A DNA stretch of 64,000 nt, from the NCBI GenBank assembly GCA_905479915.1, contig CAJQOH010000014.1, positions 1 to 64,000 of the forward strand, in the 5' to 3' direction. This document shows positions 7,223 through 14,755 of the stretch, one piece after another; position 1 is the first letter of the stretch; each line of letters starts with the position of its first letter. The notes under the pieces were generated by a model. It was not told where the DNA came from, searched no databases, and worked only from the letters and a program-made list of their open reading frames with translations. Position numbers and translations under genes: made by a program. The DNA comes from an uncultured Flavobacteriales bacterium. GTDB taxonomy: Bacteria; Bacteroidota; Bacteroidia; Flavobacteriales_E; Vicingaceae.

Positions 7223-8317
7223 TTAGGCCGATTTTACAGCTGCTATTTTATTAAAAAAGTTATCGGTTTCTTCGTCCATAAAACTCTGTGATAATTCTAC
7301 ATATCTAAAAAATTCTCTGCTATTTGCTGCATGACCCGAAATTTTACGAACCATATATTCTGGCATGCCTAAATTAAGCATATTTGTAATGGCTGTTCTT
7401 CTCATGGTATGTGTAGAAATATGATCAGATAATTTAAAATGAGTTTTCTTCTTAGGGTCTTTATATATAATAACTTGTTTTCCTCTTCTTTCTCTTGTTT
7501 TTATTAATTCAAAATCGTCTGGTATAAGTTTAGCAAAACGTTTTAGTTGTATGTCTAGATAGCCTACACTAACAGTTGGTAAGAATGTGCTTTGCTGGCC
7601 TTTGTACCTTTTTATAATGTCTATGGCGTATTCTGGCAATTTTATCGATGTTTTTGTTTTCGTTTTTTGTGATTTTACGTTTAAGTAGTAACTATTGTTT
7701 TGTATAACGAGGTTTTTTTTGGAAAGTTTTAATAAATCAGAAACCCTTAAGGCTACGGTACATCCAAATACAAAGATGTCTTTCGTTTTCTTTAAATTAT
7801 GTTTGGTAACTAGTGCATCAAATTCTTCGTTGTAAATGATGTAGTTTAGTTGTTTATGATTAAGCGTTATTATGTCAATCTCTTCTTTGGGCGCGTAAAA
7901 TGATTTATGGTAGCTACCTATATTAAGATGTCTTTCTTCGATTAAGTAGTTAAAGAATGTTCTATTTGTTTTAATAACATTGCCAACATAATTGTCATAA
8001 TAGCCCATTTTATTGTACATAAAAAAGGTAAATGATTTGTAGAATTTTTTCCAATAGTTAGCGGCTCTCACTTTTTCTGCTTGTGTAAGGTTGTCGGTAA
8101 TGTATAATTTTAGCTCAAAAGAAGATTGCTCGGCAAATAGTGTAATTATTCTTTTAAAATAAGTATAGGTTTTAACGGTAGAGTAGGTTAGGCGAGTTCC
8201 GTTCTTTTTTAATCTTTTTCCTGATGAAGAATCTTTTATAAAATCATCTAAAAGCTTAAAATATATTTCTTGGCTTAAGGTCTTGTCTTTTTTACGAATT
8301 TTAATAGTGGTTGCCAT
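7223..8317 (-). CDS. Tyrosine recombinase (phage-integrase family)
   Basis: The 364-residue protein has an N-terminal SAM-like core-binding domain (about 20-150) and a catalytic domain with the recombinase signature: Arg in CTVALRVSDLL, HTMRRTAITNML (His-x-x-Arg), GHAANSREFF and the nucleophile Tyr in FFRYVELSQ. All main catalytic residues are present, so it is likely active. It ends next to the RHS remnant and the mobile element and may have shaped this accessory region, although I could not find a convincing pair of att sites. Members of this family do site-specific DNA inversion, excision or integration. It is transcribed alone. Confidence 0.85.
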   Translation of the reverse strand: MATTIKIRKKDKTLSQEIYFKLLDDFIKDSSSGKRLKKNGTRLTYSTVKTYTYFKRIITLFAEQSSFELKLYITDNLTQAEKVRAANYWKKFYKSFTFFMYNKMGYYDNYVGNVIKTNRTFFNYLIEERHLNIGSYHKSFYAPKEEIDIITLNHKQLNYIIYNEEFDALVTKHNLKKTKDIFVFGCTVALRVSDLLKLSKKNLVIQNNSYYLNVKSQKTKTKTSIKLPEYAIDIIKRYKGQQSTFLPTVSVGYLDIQLKRFAKLIPDDFELIKTRERRGKQVIIYKDPKKKTHFKLSDHISTHTMRRTAITNMLNLGMPEYMVRKISGHAANSREFFRYVELSQSFMDEETDNFFNKIAAVKSA

Positions 8318-8400
8318 AATTGTTTTAAACGAATTATAAAGTTAACATTTTTTCAATTTAATGTAACCTTAAGATTGAGAATACGTTTTAAGAGGAAAAC

Positions 8401-8874
8401 ATGAATACTTTTAATGCCATGAAGGCTGTCCTTACATCAATTATTTTCTCGCTTATTGTTAGTGTTAGTGGATTCTCTCAAGTTAGTTTTACCGGTTATT
8501 TGATGGATGCCGATGAGAATAAGATTAAGGATGTAGCTGTAAATTTATACAAGGGCAACGAAAAAGTTTCTACAGAAAAATGGTCAAAAAAGTTTGAGTA
8601 TGATTTGGAATTAGAAACCTATTATACTTTAGAGTTGGTAAAAGAAGGTTTTGTTTCTAAGCGTATAGCCATTTCTACATTTGAAGGAGATAAAGGGGCA
8701 GAGCCGTTTATGTTTGTAATGGAGCTGATTGCTAAAGAAGATGCTGTAAAAGGAATGGACGAAGATTATCCATCAGCATTAATAGAGTATAAGAAGAGAG
8801 AAGGATCGTTTAATTTTGATGTGCAGTATGCAAAGAATATCAAAAAGCAACAAAAGTTAGCGAAGAAAAAGTAA
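8401..8874 (+). CDS. Secreted protein with carboxypeptidase-regulatory-like (Ig-type) domain
   Basis: The 157-residue protein starts with a signal peptide; ATG 8401 follows AAGAGGAAAAC, an unusually good ribosome site for this genome, though Met7 (MKAVLTS) is possible. The mature part (VSFTGYLMDADENKIKDVAVNLYKG ... YTLELVKEGFVSKRI) resembles CarboxypepD_reg-like beta-sandwich modules of Bacteroidota surface proteins. The last 38 codons and the downstream sequence are duplicated at 9941-10177. No enzymatic motif is visible. Confidence 0.65.
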   Translation: MNTFNAMKAVLTSIIFSLIVSVSGFSQVSFTGYLMDADENKIKDVAVNLYKGNEKVSTEKWSKKFEYDLELETYYTLELVKEGFVSKRIAISTFEGDKGAEPFMFVMELIAKEDAVKGMDEDYPSALIEYKKREGSFNFDVQYAKNIKKQQKLAKKK

Positions 8875-8982
8875 GGCTAAAATCCTGACTTTCGCATAAA
8901 GATTCTAACCTTTTCGTATTCTGGAGAGTGTTTTCTATAAAACTCTATTTTATCACCATACATTTTTTCAGTAATAAAAGCA
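8762..8982. repeat. ~220-bp direct repeat, copy A
   Basis: The stretch holds the 3' end of the 8401 gene plus a copy of the 3' end of the minus-strand gene at 10056-10613. It is about 95% identical to 9941-10177, but copy A lacks about 15 bp after CATTTTTTCAG. The gene-free interval 8875-9161 consists of this copy plus AT-rich sequence with a small hairpin. Confidence 0.9.
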
Positions 8983-9050
8983 TGAAATTTCTTAGTTGAA
9001 AGTATAAGAAACAGGAAATTTTTACTTCTTCGTGAAAAAAGATCTTTAAA

Positions 9051-9072
9051 AAATACGTGCTGATACGTATTT
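9051..9072. repeat. Perfect 8-bp inverted repeat
   Basis: AAATACGT, a 6-nt loop and ACGTATTT form a small hairpin about 90 bp before the T9SS cargo gene. It has no T-tract, so it is not a clear terminator; an operator role is possible. Confidence 0.4.
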
Positions 9073-9161
9073 ATAATCAGTGGTAGTATCGTACATGTTA
9101 AGATGTTTTTTATAGATATTTGATAGGTTGTAAATTGGCAACTAACTAAAAATAATATTCT

Positions 9162-9923
9162 ATGAAAAATTTAATTACGGTTTTTTTAATTTTTACAGCA
9201 TTATGTTTAAATGCTACTATAATTTATACAGATGTTTCCCCAGATGAGACTCTAATTGATTCTATTGAAATTGATTTTGATGGTGATAATCAAATTGAAT
9301 TTACCATTAGAACACAGGCAGATGTAAATATGCCTGTAGTTACATGGTTTAACCCTGATGCAGGGTTTGTTATGGTTACTAATGATGAAGTAGAAGGTCT
9401 TACATTTAATACATTAATTGGACCTTCTAGTGATTTTTTGAATAATGGGAATCATGGGGCTATTGATGCTGCCCATGCGACCGTAATTTTTCCAACAGGA
9501 GTAGATACTTATATTGGAGCTACTTTTAAATTAGGTGCAAATATTCATTACGGTTGGATTCGTGTAAACTGGACTTCAAGTACAAAAACACTTATTGTAA
9601 AAGATTATGCTTATGAAGATGTTCCTAATACATCTATTAATGCAGGAGATAAAGGTTTAACTTCCAATATATCAGAAGCTTCTGAAAATAGGGGTGTATC
9701 GGTTTATCCTAACCCTTCTGATGAATTTATAATTATTGACAGTAAAGCCTTTCATAAAATTGATACAATAAGTATTTATTCATTTGATGGGAAACTTGTA
9801 TTGAATAGTAGTACTTTCTTAAATGAAAAAATTAACATTAATCATTTAGAAGAAGGGGGATATATAATTGTTTTAAAATCAATAGAAGGAGATATTTATA
9901 CTGATAAACTAGTTAAGCAATGA
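9162..9923 (+). CDS. Secreted protein with T9SS C-terminal sorting domain
   Basis: The 253-residue protein has an N-terminal signal peptide (MKNLITVFLIFTALCLNA), a beta-rich central part (residues 20-165, containing IEIDFDGDNQIEFTIRT and HYGWIRVNWTS) and a C-terminal type A sorting domain of the type IX system (VSVYPNPSDEFIIID ... GYIIVLKSIEGDIYTDKLVKQ). It should therefore be moved through the outer membrane and released or anchored at the surface. The function of the central part is unknown. The gene lies entirely between the two copies of a roughly 220-bp duplication, so it arrived as an insertion. Confidence 0.85.
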   Translation: MKNLITVFLIFTALCLNATIIYTDVSPDETLIDSIEIDFDGDNQIEFTIRTQADVNMPVVTWFNPDAGFVMVTNDEVEGLTFNTLIGPSSDFLNNGNHGAIDAAHATVIFPTGVDTYIGATFKLGANIHYGWIRVNWTSSTKTLIVKDYAYEDVPNTSINAGDKGLTSNISEASENRGVSVYPNPSDEFIIIDSKAFHKIDTISIYSFDGKLVLNSSTFLNEKININHLEEGGYIIVLKSIEGDIYTDKLVKQ

Positions 9924-9940
9924 CTCTAATTAATTGAGAC

Positions 9941-10177
9941 AAGATTATCCATCAGCATTAATTGAGTATAAGAAGAGAGAAGGGTCGTTTAATTTTGATG
10001 TGCAGTATGCAAAGAACATCAAAAAGCAACAAAAGTTAGCGAAGAAAAAGTAAGACTAAAACCCTGACTTTCGCATAAAGATTCTAACCTTTTCGTATTC
10101 TGGAGAGTGTTTTCTATAAAACTCTATTTTATCACCATACATTTTTTCAGTATTTACATTTTCAGTAATAAAAGCAC
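9941..10177. repeat. ~220-bp direct repeat, copy B
   Basis: Partner of 8762-8982. This copy joins a detached 3' end of the 8401-type gene to the intact 3' end of the minus-strand lipoprotein gene. It keeps the 15 bp (TATTTACATTTTCAG) missing from copy A. Confidence 0.9.
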
Positions 10178-10613
10178 GTAGGTTTTTTGTGGTTACGGTA
10201 TCTTCAGTAAAATTGTTTTCCATGAATGCTGCATCAATAAACTGAATATAGATTTCGTTTTTTCCTGTCCAGCCATACTTTGCGAATAAATACCTGCCTT
10301 CATCTTTGGTTTCTATGTTAAAAAGCTCGTATTCGCCAACTTCTGTAGCGTAAACCCTATAACTTTCTCTAACTTCTAATTTATTGTTCTTGCCAAATTG
10401 TTTGTGGTACACTTGTAAAACCGCTCTTTCTAATTTAGCGATTGACAATTCTTCTCTACCACCTTCCTCATGAAAAGAGACCCATTCGTCAAGTAATTTT
10501 TTATCCGTCTTAATAGACTCTTCGTAAGTGTTTATTTCCACTTTAGATTCGTAGGGGCAAGCCATAAAAGTTAAGCCAACCAATACTAGTGTTATGTAAT
10601 AAAGTTTTTTCAT
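10056..10613 (-). CDS. Hypothetical lipoprotein
   Basis: The 185-residue protein begins with a type II signal peptide and lipobox (TFMAC, Cys19). The rest is charged and soluble (LLDEWVSFHEEGGREELSIAKLERAVLQVYHKQFG), with beta-rich stretches (YRVYATEVGEYELFNIETKDEGRYLFAKYGW) and no motif I recognise. Its 3' end is copied at 8877-8982. Before the insertion of the T9SS gene it was probably the direct convergent neighbour of the 8401 gene. Confidence 0.75.
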   Translation of the reverse strand: MKKLYYITLVLVGLTFMACPYESKVEINTYEESIKTDKKLLDEWVSFHEEGGREELSIAKLERAVLQVYHKQFGKNNKLEVRESYRVYATEVGEYELFNIETKDEGRYLFAKYGWTGKNEIYIQFIDAAFMENNFTEDTVTTKNLRAFITENVNTEKMYGDKIEFYRKHSPEYEKVRIFMRKSGF

Positions 10614-10690
10614 GGTAGAATTAGGCCTGCAAGATACAAAAAAGAGTTGTTACTAGAAGTGTAGGAGGGGAGTAAAAGTAATGGTCTCCG

Positions 10691-12850
10691 TTATTGTTTT
10701 ACAATTCTTTGAATAGAAAGCTCCTTATTGTTTAGGAGCTTAATAAAATAAATCCCTTTAGCATTGTTGCTAAGATCAACAGTAGTTTTGTTATTGCGAA
10801 TGTTTTGTATGTGAACTGTTTTACCGATAACATCTATTATTTCTAGCGTAGCATTATTGAGTGTAGTGTTAAGCTCAATATTAATGTTGTTTGTTGTAGG
10901 GCTAGGGTATATTTTGATGTTTTTAGTGGAGTTTTCTCCTATTCCAGTACACGTACTTACATCAACAATAATGGTATCAGTATTGGTACAGCCGTTTGTT
11001 TCAGTAACATCTACCCAGTAGGTGTAATTTCCTTGGCCTAAAATAGATCCATCAACATTTATTGTTTGGTTGGTTCCGGTAGTACTCCACAAGTAATTGT
11101 TGTAAGTACCAGCATCTAATGTTATGGCCTCATCAATACATATTATGGTGTCTTTACCTAAATCAACAATAGTGTGGTTTAGAGCTGGTAGTGTGTAACC
11201 TGTAGTGGTAAATTCTTGCGTAAAAACATCTACATCAGCACAGCTATATCCCATATCTATTGCAGCCTGTCTAACAGCAATTGCAGCATCTTGTTGGTTG
11301 GTAGAAGAACCAGTCATTGCTAAGCCCTCTAAAAATGCTTTATCTACCTTTTCTCTTCCTAAAATATCATAAATACGCATTAATGAAGTTGCCCAAATTT
11401 GACCGTTTGTATGGATGCTTCCAGTTAAGCCAGTAGGATAGGTAGCAGTATAGTTGGTAATTCTACCATTCCAAAAAGAATTGTGACCATCCCAATTGAA
11501 GAACCATTGGTATTCAGGGTCAGTGCTTGTCCATTGGTTTAAGCTTCTGCTGTAAGATTGTCCCCAATAATCTCCACACCCCTCACTTAAGCCATCAACC
11601 TGAGAACTGTTACCTCCAGTAACCCAATCATGAATACCATGACCCAATTCATGAACAATAACATCAGCATCTTCAGCATCATCAACACCACCTTCACCAA
11701 AAGCTAACCTTCCAGAAGCAGAAGTGTAATGAGAGTTATCAGAACCACCTAAACCATGAGGATCATATTGTACACCTCCAGAATATTGAAAAGGCATTAA
11801 TGTAATTCCTAAGGTTTGATTGATGTATCGCATGCTATGATCAATAATGTAGTACACATTTACAGCTTCAAAAGCATCATCATTTCTATCAAAATTAAAC
11901 GTGCTAGAAGTTTGCGTGAATAATCCGTTGTTTGGAGATTCATGATCTACAATTTCAGCAAAAGGACCTTTTAGTGTGTAAGTTCCTGTAGTTAAGTCAA
12001 TGTCTAGTAGCGTTACCGAAGTTAATGCTGCATCCAATTGTGTGTTGGTAGCATCACTATTGTCAGAGTAGTTACCACCATAAGTAGCATTGGCAAAAGA
12101 AACCGGATCAGATAAAAATACATTTCCGGTACCGTTTACTGGAGCTTTTTTAGCGTGAGTATGTTCCTCATTTTTACAGTTATAATAAAAAGCTTTGTCT
12201 TTAGCACTAATAACGTTACCATTCTGAGCATCAATTAAAACCTCCCAGCTACCAACAGGTATATCACACTCTATCATTACTTTATAGATAAGTTGAGTAG
12301 ATTCTAGTTTGTTGTACACAAATAGGTCTTTACTACTGTATGATAGATTTCCGGTAGCTTTAATTTTGTTTTTTGCAATATCAAATGCCTCATTAGCAGA
12401 TAGGCTAGGTGTAGTGTTGATTTTTTCTACTGAAGGGTCAAAAGTGTTGCCAACATAAGTTACATAGTTGTTGTTGGAGATGTGTATTAAAATTTGAGCA
12501 TCGTAAACAGGTATGTTATTGAGGTATTGTTGGAATCTTATATTATGACCAGAAAGACTACTTTTTTTAAAAATAACCGCTAAATCTGTTATTTTTTCAA
12601 TTTTGAAGCGGTCTTTATTTTTGTTGATCCAATTAAAAGCCATCTTAGAAGGAGTATCTCCAGTAACCTTATCGTTTAAATTAGCCAGTAAAAGCGGAGT
12701 ATTGTTTTTTAGGCTCATTTTTACGCCATCCTTGTGGTAGTAGGCTATCTCCTCTGTAGTTGTTTCTGTATTGGTTGTCTTTTTCTGACCTATACCCGCT
12801 AAAGTAAGGCAGCTGATAAAAGATAACAATAGTATATTCTTTAAATTCAT
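10691..12850 (-). CDS. Secreted M36/M4-like zinc metalloprotease with T9SS sorting domain
   Basis: The 719-residue protein has, in order: a signal peptide (1-21), an FTP/PepSY-type propeptide (about 50-220, containing RFQQYLNNIPVYDAQILIH), a catalytic domain with HELGH (first His residue 400) and the downstream third ligand in GLSEGCGDYWG, a Gly/Thr-rich module (about 560-635, CIDEAITLDAGTYNNYLWS) and a C-terminal type IX sorting domain (IKIYPSPTTNNINIEL ... GIYFIKLLNNKEL). The active-site arrangement fits fungalysin/thermolysin-like peptidases. It should act outside the cell, degrading proteins for nutrition. It is transcribed alone on the minus strand, next to a second secreted protein. Confidence 0.9.
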   Translation of the reverse strand: MNLKNILLLSFISCLTLAGIGQKKTTNTETTTEEIAYYHKDGVKMSLKNNTPLLLANLNDKVTGDTPSKMAFNWINKNKDRFKIEKITDLAVIFKKSSLSGHNIRFQQYLNNIPVYDAQILIHISNNNYVTYVGNTFDPSVEKINTTPSLSANEAFDIAKNKIKATGNLSYSSKDLFVYNKLESTQLIYKVMIECDIPVGSWEVLIDAQNGNVISAKDKAFYYNCKNEEHTHAKKAPVNGTGNVFLSDPVSFANATYGGNYSDNSDATNTQLDAALTSVTLLDIDLTTGTYTLKGPFAEIVDHESPNNGLFTQTSSTFNFDRNDDAFEAVNVYYIIDHSMRYINQTLGITLMPFQYSGGVQYDPHGLGGSDNSHYTSASGRLAFGEGGVDDAEDADVIVHELGHGIHDWVTGGNSSQVDGLSEGCGDYWGQSYSRSLNQWTSTDPEYQWFFNWDGHNSFWNGRITNYTATYPTGLTGSIHTNGQIWATSLMRIYDILGREKVDKAFLEGLAMTGSSTNQQDAAIAVRQAAIDMGYSCADVDVFTQEFTTTGYTLPALNHTIVDLGKDTIICIDEAITLDAGTYNNYLWSTTGTNQTINVDGSILGQGNYTYWVDVTETNGCTNTDTIIVDVSTCTGIGENSTKNIKIYPSPTTNNINIELNTTLNNATLEIIDVIGKTVHIQNIRNNKTTVDLSNNAKGIYFIKLLNNKELSIQRIVKQ

Positions 12851-12959
12851 GTAGTTTATCTAGATTGGCAATAAGCTCTAAATTAGAAAATAATTAAGAG
12901 AAAAGCGAATCAAAATTTTTAATAAGCCATAGAATTGATACTTTTGAGCAAAACGATAG

Positions 12960-14087
12960 ATGTTGAATTTCGAAGATATAAGGCCCTATAACGATGATGA
13001 ATATCATCAAATAATTACAGAGTTATTTGAGGTAGCGCCTTTAATGGCAACAATAGATAACTATTTTGATAATCTTAGTATGACTGAGATTAAAGAGATG
13101 ATGCTTTCTTTTGATACGATACAAGAGTTTCAAAGTAAGATGGTTTGTAGTTTTATTGCTAGAATAATAAAACGTTCTGTAAACAACTTTAGTTATGATG
13201 GGGTTTTAAATTTAAAAAAAGACGAATCTTATTTATTGTTGTCCAACCATAGAGATATTGTTTTAGATTCTGCTTTAATTAATTTCTGTTTAAATGACAG
13301 GGAATACAATACTAGTGAAATAGCAATAGGAAGTAACTTATTGTCTGAAGATTGGATTAAGAAGTTGGTAAGGATTAATAAGAGTTTTATTGTAAAACGA
13401 AACATTCCAAAGCAAGAAATGTTGCCATCATCACAAAACCTTTCTGCGTATATTGATTATACCTTAAAAGAAAAGAAACAATCTGTATGGATTGCACAAC
13501 GAGAAGGTAGAGCTAAAGATGGTTTTGATAAAACAAACCCTGGGTTATTGAAAATGTTTGGAATGTCGGCAAAAGACAATTTGTTAGATCATTTAATTAG
13601 CCTAAACATTAGACCGGTAAGCTTGGCGTATGAATTGGATCCTTGTGATTATCTTAAAGTATCTGAGTTGTTGAAGAAAGCAGCAGGAGAGGAGTATGTT
13701 AAAGCTAAGGGGGAGGATGAGCAAAACATGTTACTTGGTATACAAGGAAATAAGGGTAATATTCATGTTCAGTTTGGTGACTCTATCAATGAAGAAATTA
13801 AAGGCTTTAAAGACATTAAGAATAGAAACGAATTGTTGAAGAATGTTGCAACAGTTATTGATAGAGAAATATACAAGAATTACCACTTGTGGAACTCTAA
13901 CTATGTGGCTTATGATTTGTTACACGAAACAACTAAGTATGTTGCCAATTATGATGCAAATGGTAAAGAGCAATTTTTAGACTACATGTCAGAAAAGTTA
14001 CAAGACCTTGCTGGTAATGAAGCGGCTAAAAAAATGTTCTTACAGATGTATGCCAATCCAACGATAAACGCTGAAGGAGTTAAGTAA
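12960..14087 (+). CDS. PlsC-like glycerolipid acyltransferase family protein
   Basis: The 375-residue protein carries the acyltransferase signature NHRDIVLD (motif I, His and Asp of the NHx4D box) near residue 100 and an EGR motif (IAQREGRAKDG) near residue 182. This marks the PlsC/LPLAT superfamily of membrane-associated acyl-CoA or acyl-ACP transferases. It is longer than typical AGPATs, with about 90 extra N-terminal residues and a helical C-terminus (about 270-375). The substrate is not evident; phospholipid synthesis is the usual role. It converges on the ebfC operon with only 9 bp between. Confidence 0.8.
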   Translation: MLNFEDIRPYNDDEYHQIITELFEVAPLMATIDNYFDNLSMTEIKEMMLSFDTIQEFQSKMVCSFIARIIKRSVNNFSYDGVLNLKKDESYLLLSNHRDIVLDSALINFCLNDREYNTSEIAIGSNLLSEDWIKKLVRINKSFIVKRNIPKQEMLPSSQNLSAYIDYTLKEKKQSVWIAQREGRAKDGFDKTNPGLLKMFGMSAKDNLLDHLISLNIRPVSLAYELDPCDYLKVSELLKKAAGEEYVKAKGEDEQNMLLGIQGNKGNIHVQFGDSINEEIKGFKDIKNRNELLKNVATVIDREIYKNYHLWNSNYVAYDLLHETTKYVANYDANGKEQFLDYMSEKLQDLAGNEAAKKMFLQMYANPTINAEGVK

Positions 14088-14096
14088 ATAAAACGC

Positions 14097-14408
14097 TTAT
14101 TTTCCTAATCCTGGCATCATTCCCATTGCGGCATGACTCATTTCACTTTTTTCTACTCTTTCTGCTTGTTCTAGTGCTCTATTTGCAGCAGTAAGAATGA
14201 TCTCAGCAATTTCTTCTTTGCTTTTTGAAGCATAAAATTCAGGATTAATTTCAATGCTGTTAAGCATTCTGTTTCCGTTAGCAACAACTTTAATGTTACC
14301 ATCTTCGGCTTCACCAACTACAGAGATGTTGTTTAATTTGTGCTTGGTCTCTTCCATTTGACCTTGCATTTTTTCCATCATCTTTTTGTTGAACATATTT
14401 CCTAACAT
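14097..14408 (-). CDS. ebfC: YbaB/EbfC family nucleoid-associated protein
   Basis: The 103-residue protein matches the YbaB/EbfC family over its whole length: Met-rich N-terminus, KMQGQMEETKHKLNNI helix, the central GNRMLNSIEINPE strand pair and a C-terminal helix with a Met/Gly tail. Family members form dimers that bind DNA in the nucleoid and are often next to dnaX/recR; those genes are not here. An unannotated small membrane-protein frame ends 1 bp before its ATG, suggesting a two-gene operon. Confidence 0.9.
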   Translation of the reverse strand: MLGNMFNKKMMEKMQGQMEETKHKLNNISVVGEAEDGNIKVVANGNRMLNSIEINPEFYASKSKEEIAEIILTAANRALEQAERVEKSEMSHAAMGMMPGLGK

Positions 14409-14409
14409 C

Positions 14410-14580
14410 TTATTTGTATTTAGTATTCAGTGTAAACATTGTAATTAGCCAAGCTACCAAACAAAAACCACTTACATATTTCATAATAGGAGATTCTTTT
14501 CCTACCAAAAGTAAGGTTACCACAAGTATTGTTACAAGTATTGCAAGGGCAATGAATTTTATTTTATCTTTTTTTAGCAA
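14410..14580 (-). CDS. Small two-helix membrane protein, TTG start
   Basis: On the minus strand, a frame with no ATG but a TTG at 14580 encodes 56 residues: a basic N-terminus (LKKDKIK), a hydrophobic helix (FIALAILVTILVVTLLLVG), a short KESPIMKYV loop and a second helix (FCLVAWLITMF), then TLNTKYK. This pattern is not expected by chance, and the stop lies 1 bp before the ebfC start, as in an operon. The plus-strand frame at the same place (14414-14602) is a shadow of it. No function is known; no ribosome site is clear. Confidence 0.6.
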   Translation of the reverse strand: MLKKDKIKFIALAILVTILVVTLLLVGKESPIMKYVSGFCLVAWLITMFTLNTKYK

Positions 14581-14755
14581 AGCTTTTATTTTAGAATGGT
14601 GAAATTAAGAAAATTGCCGAATCTTAAGTGTTTTCTAGAGAAATCTAATTGAACCGAAATAATCTCTTTTTTGTCTATATAAAACCGATGGTCATCGAAA
14701 TAATACTTAATTTTGTGGACTACTGGTAATGAATACTTTACCTAAACAAAACATT

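Noticed and set aside
14414-14602. Plus-strand 62-codon frame
   Set aside because: It is the shadow of a better minus-strand membrane-protein frame (14410-14580) that abuts ebfC.
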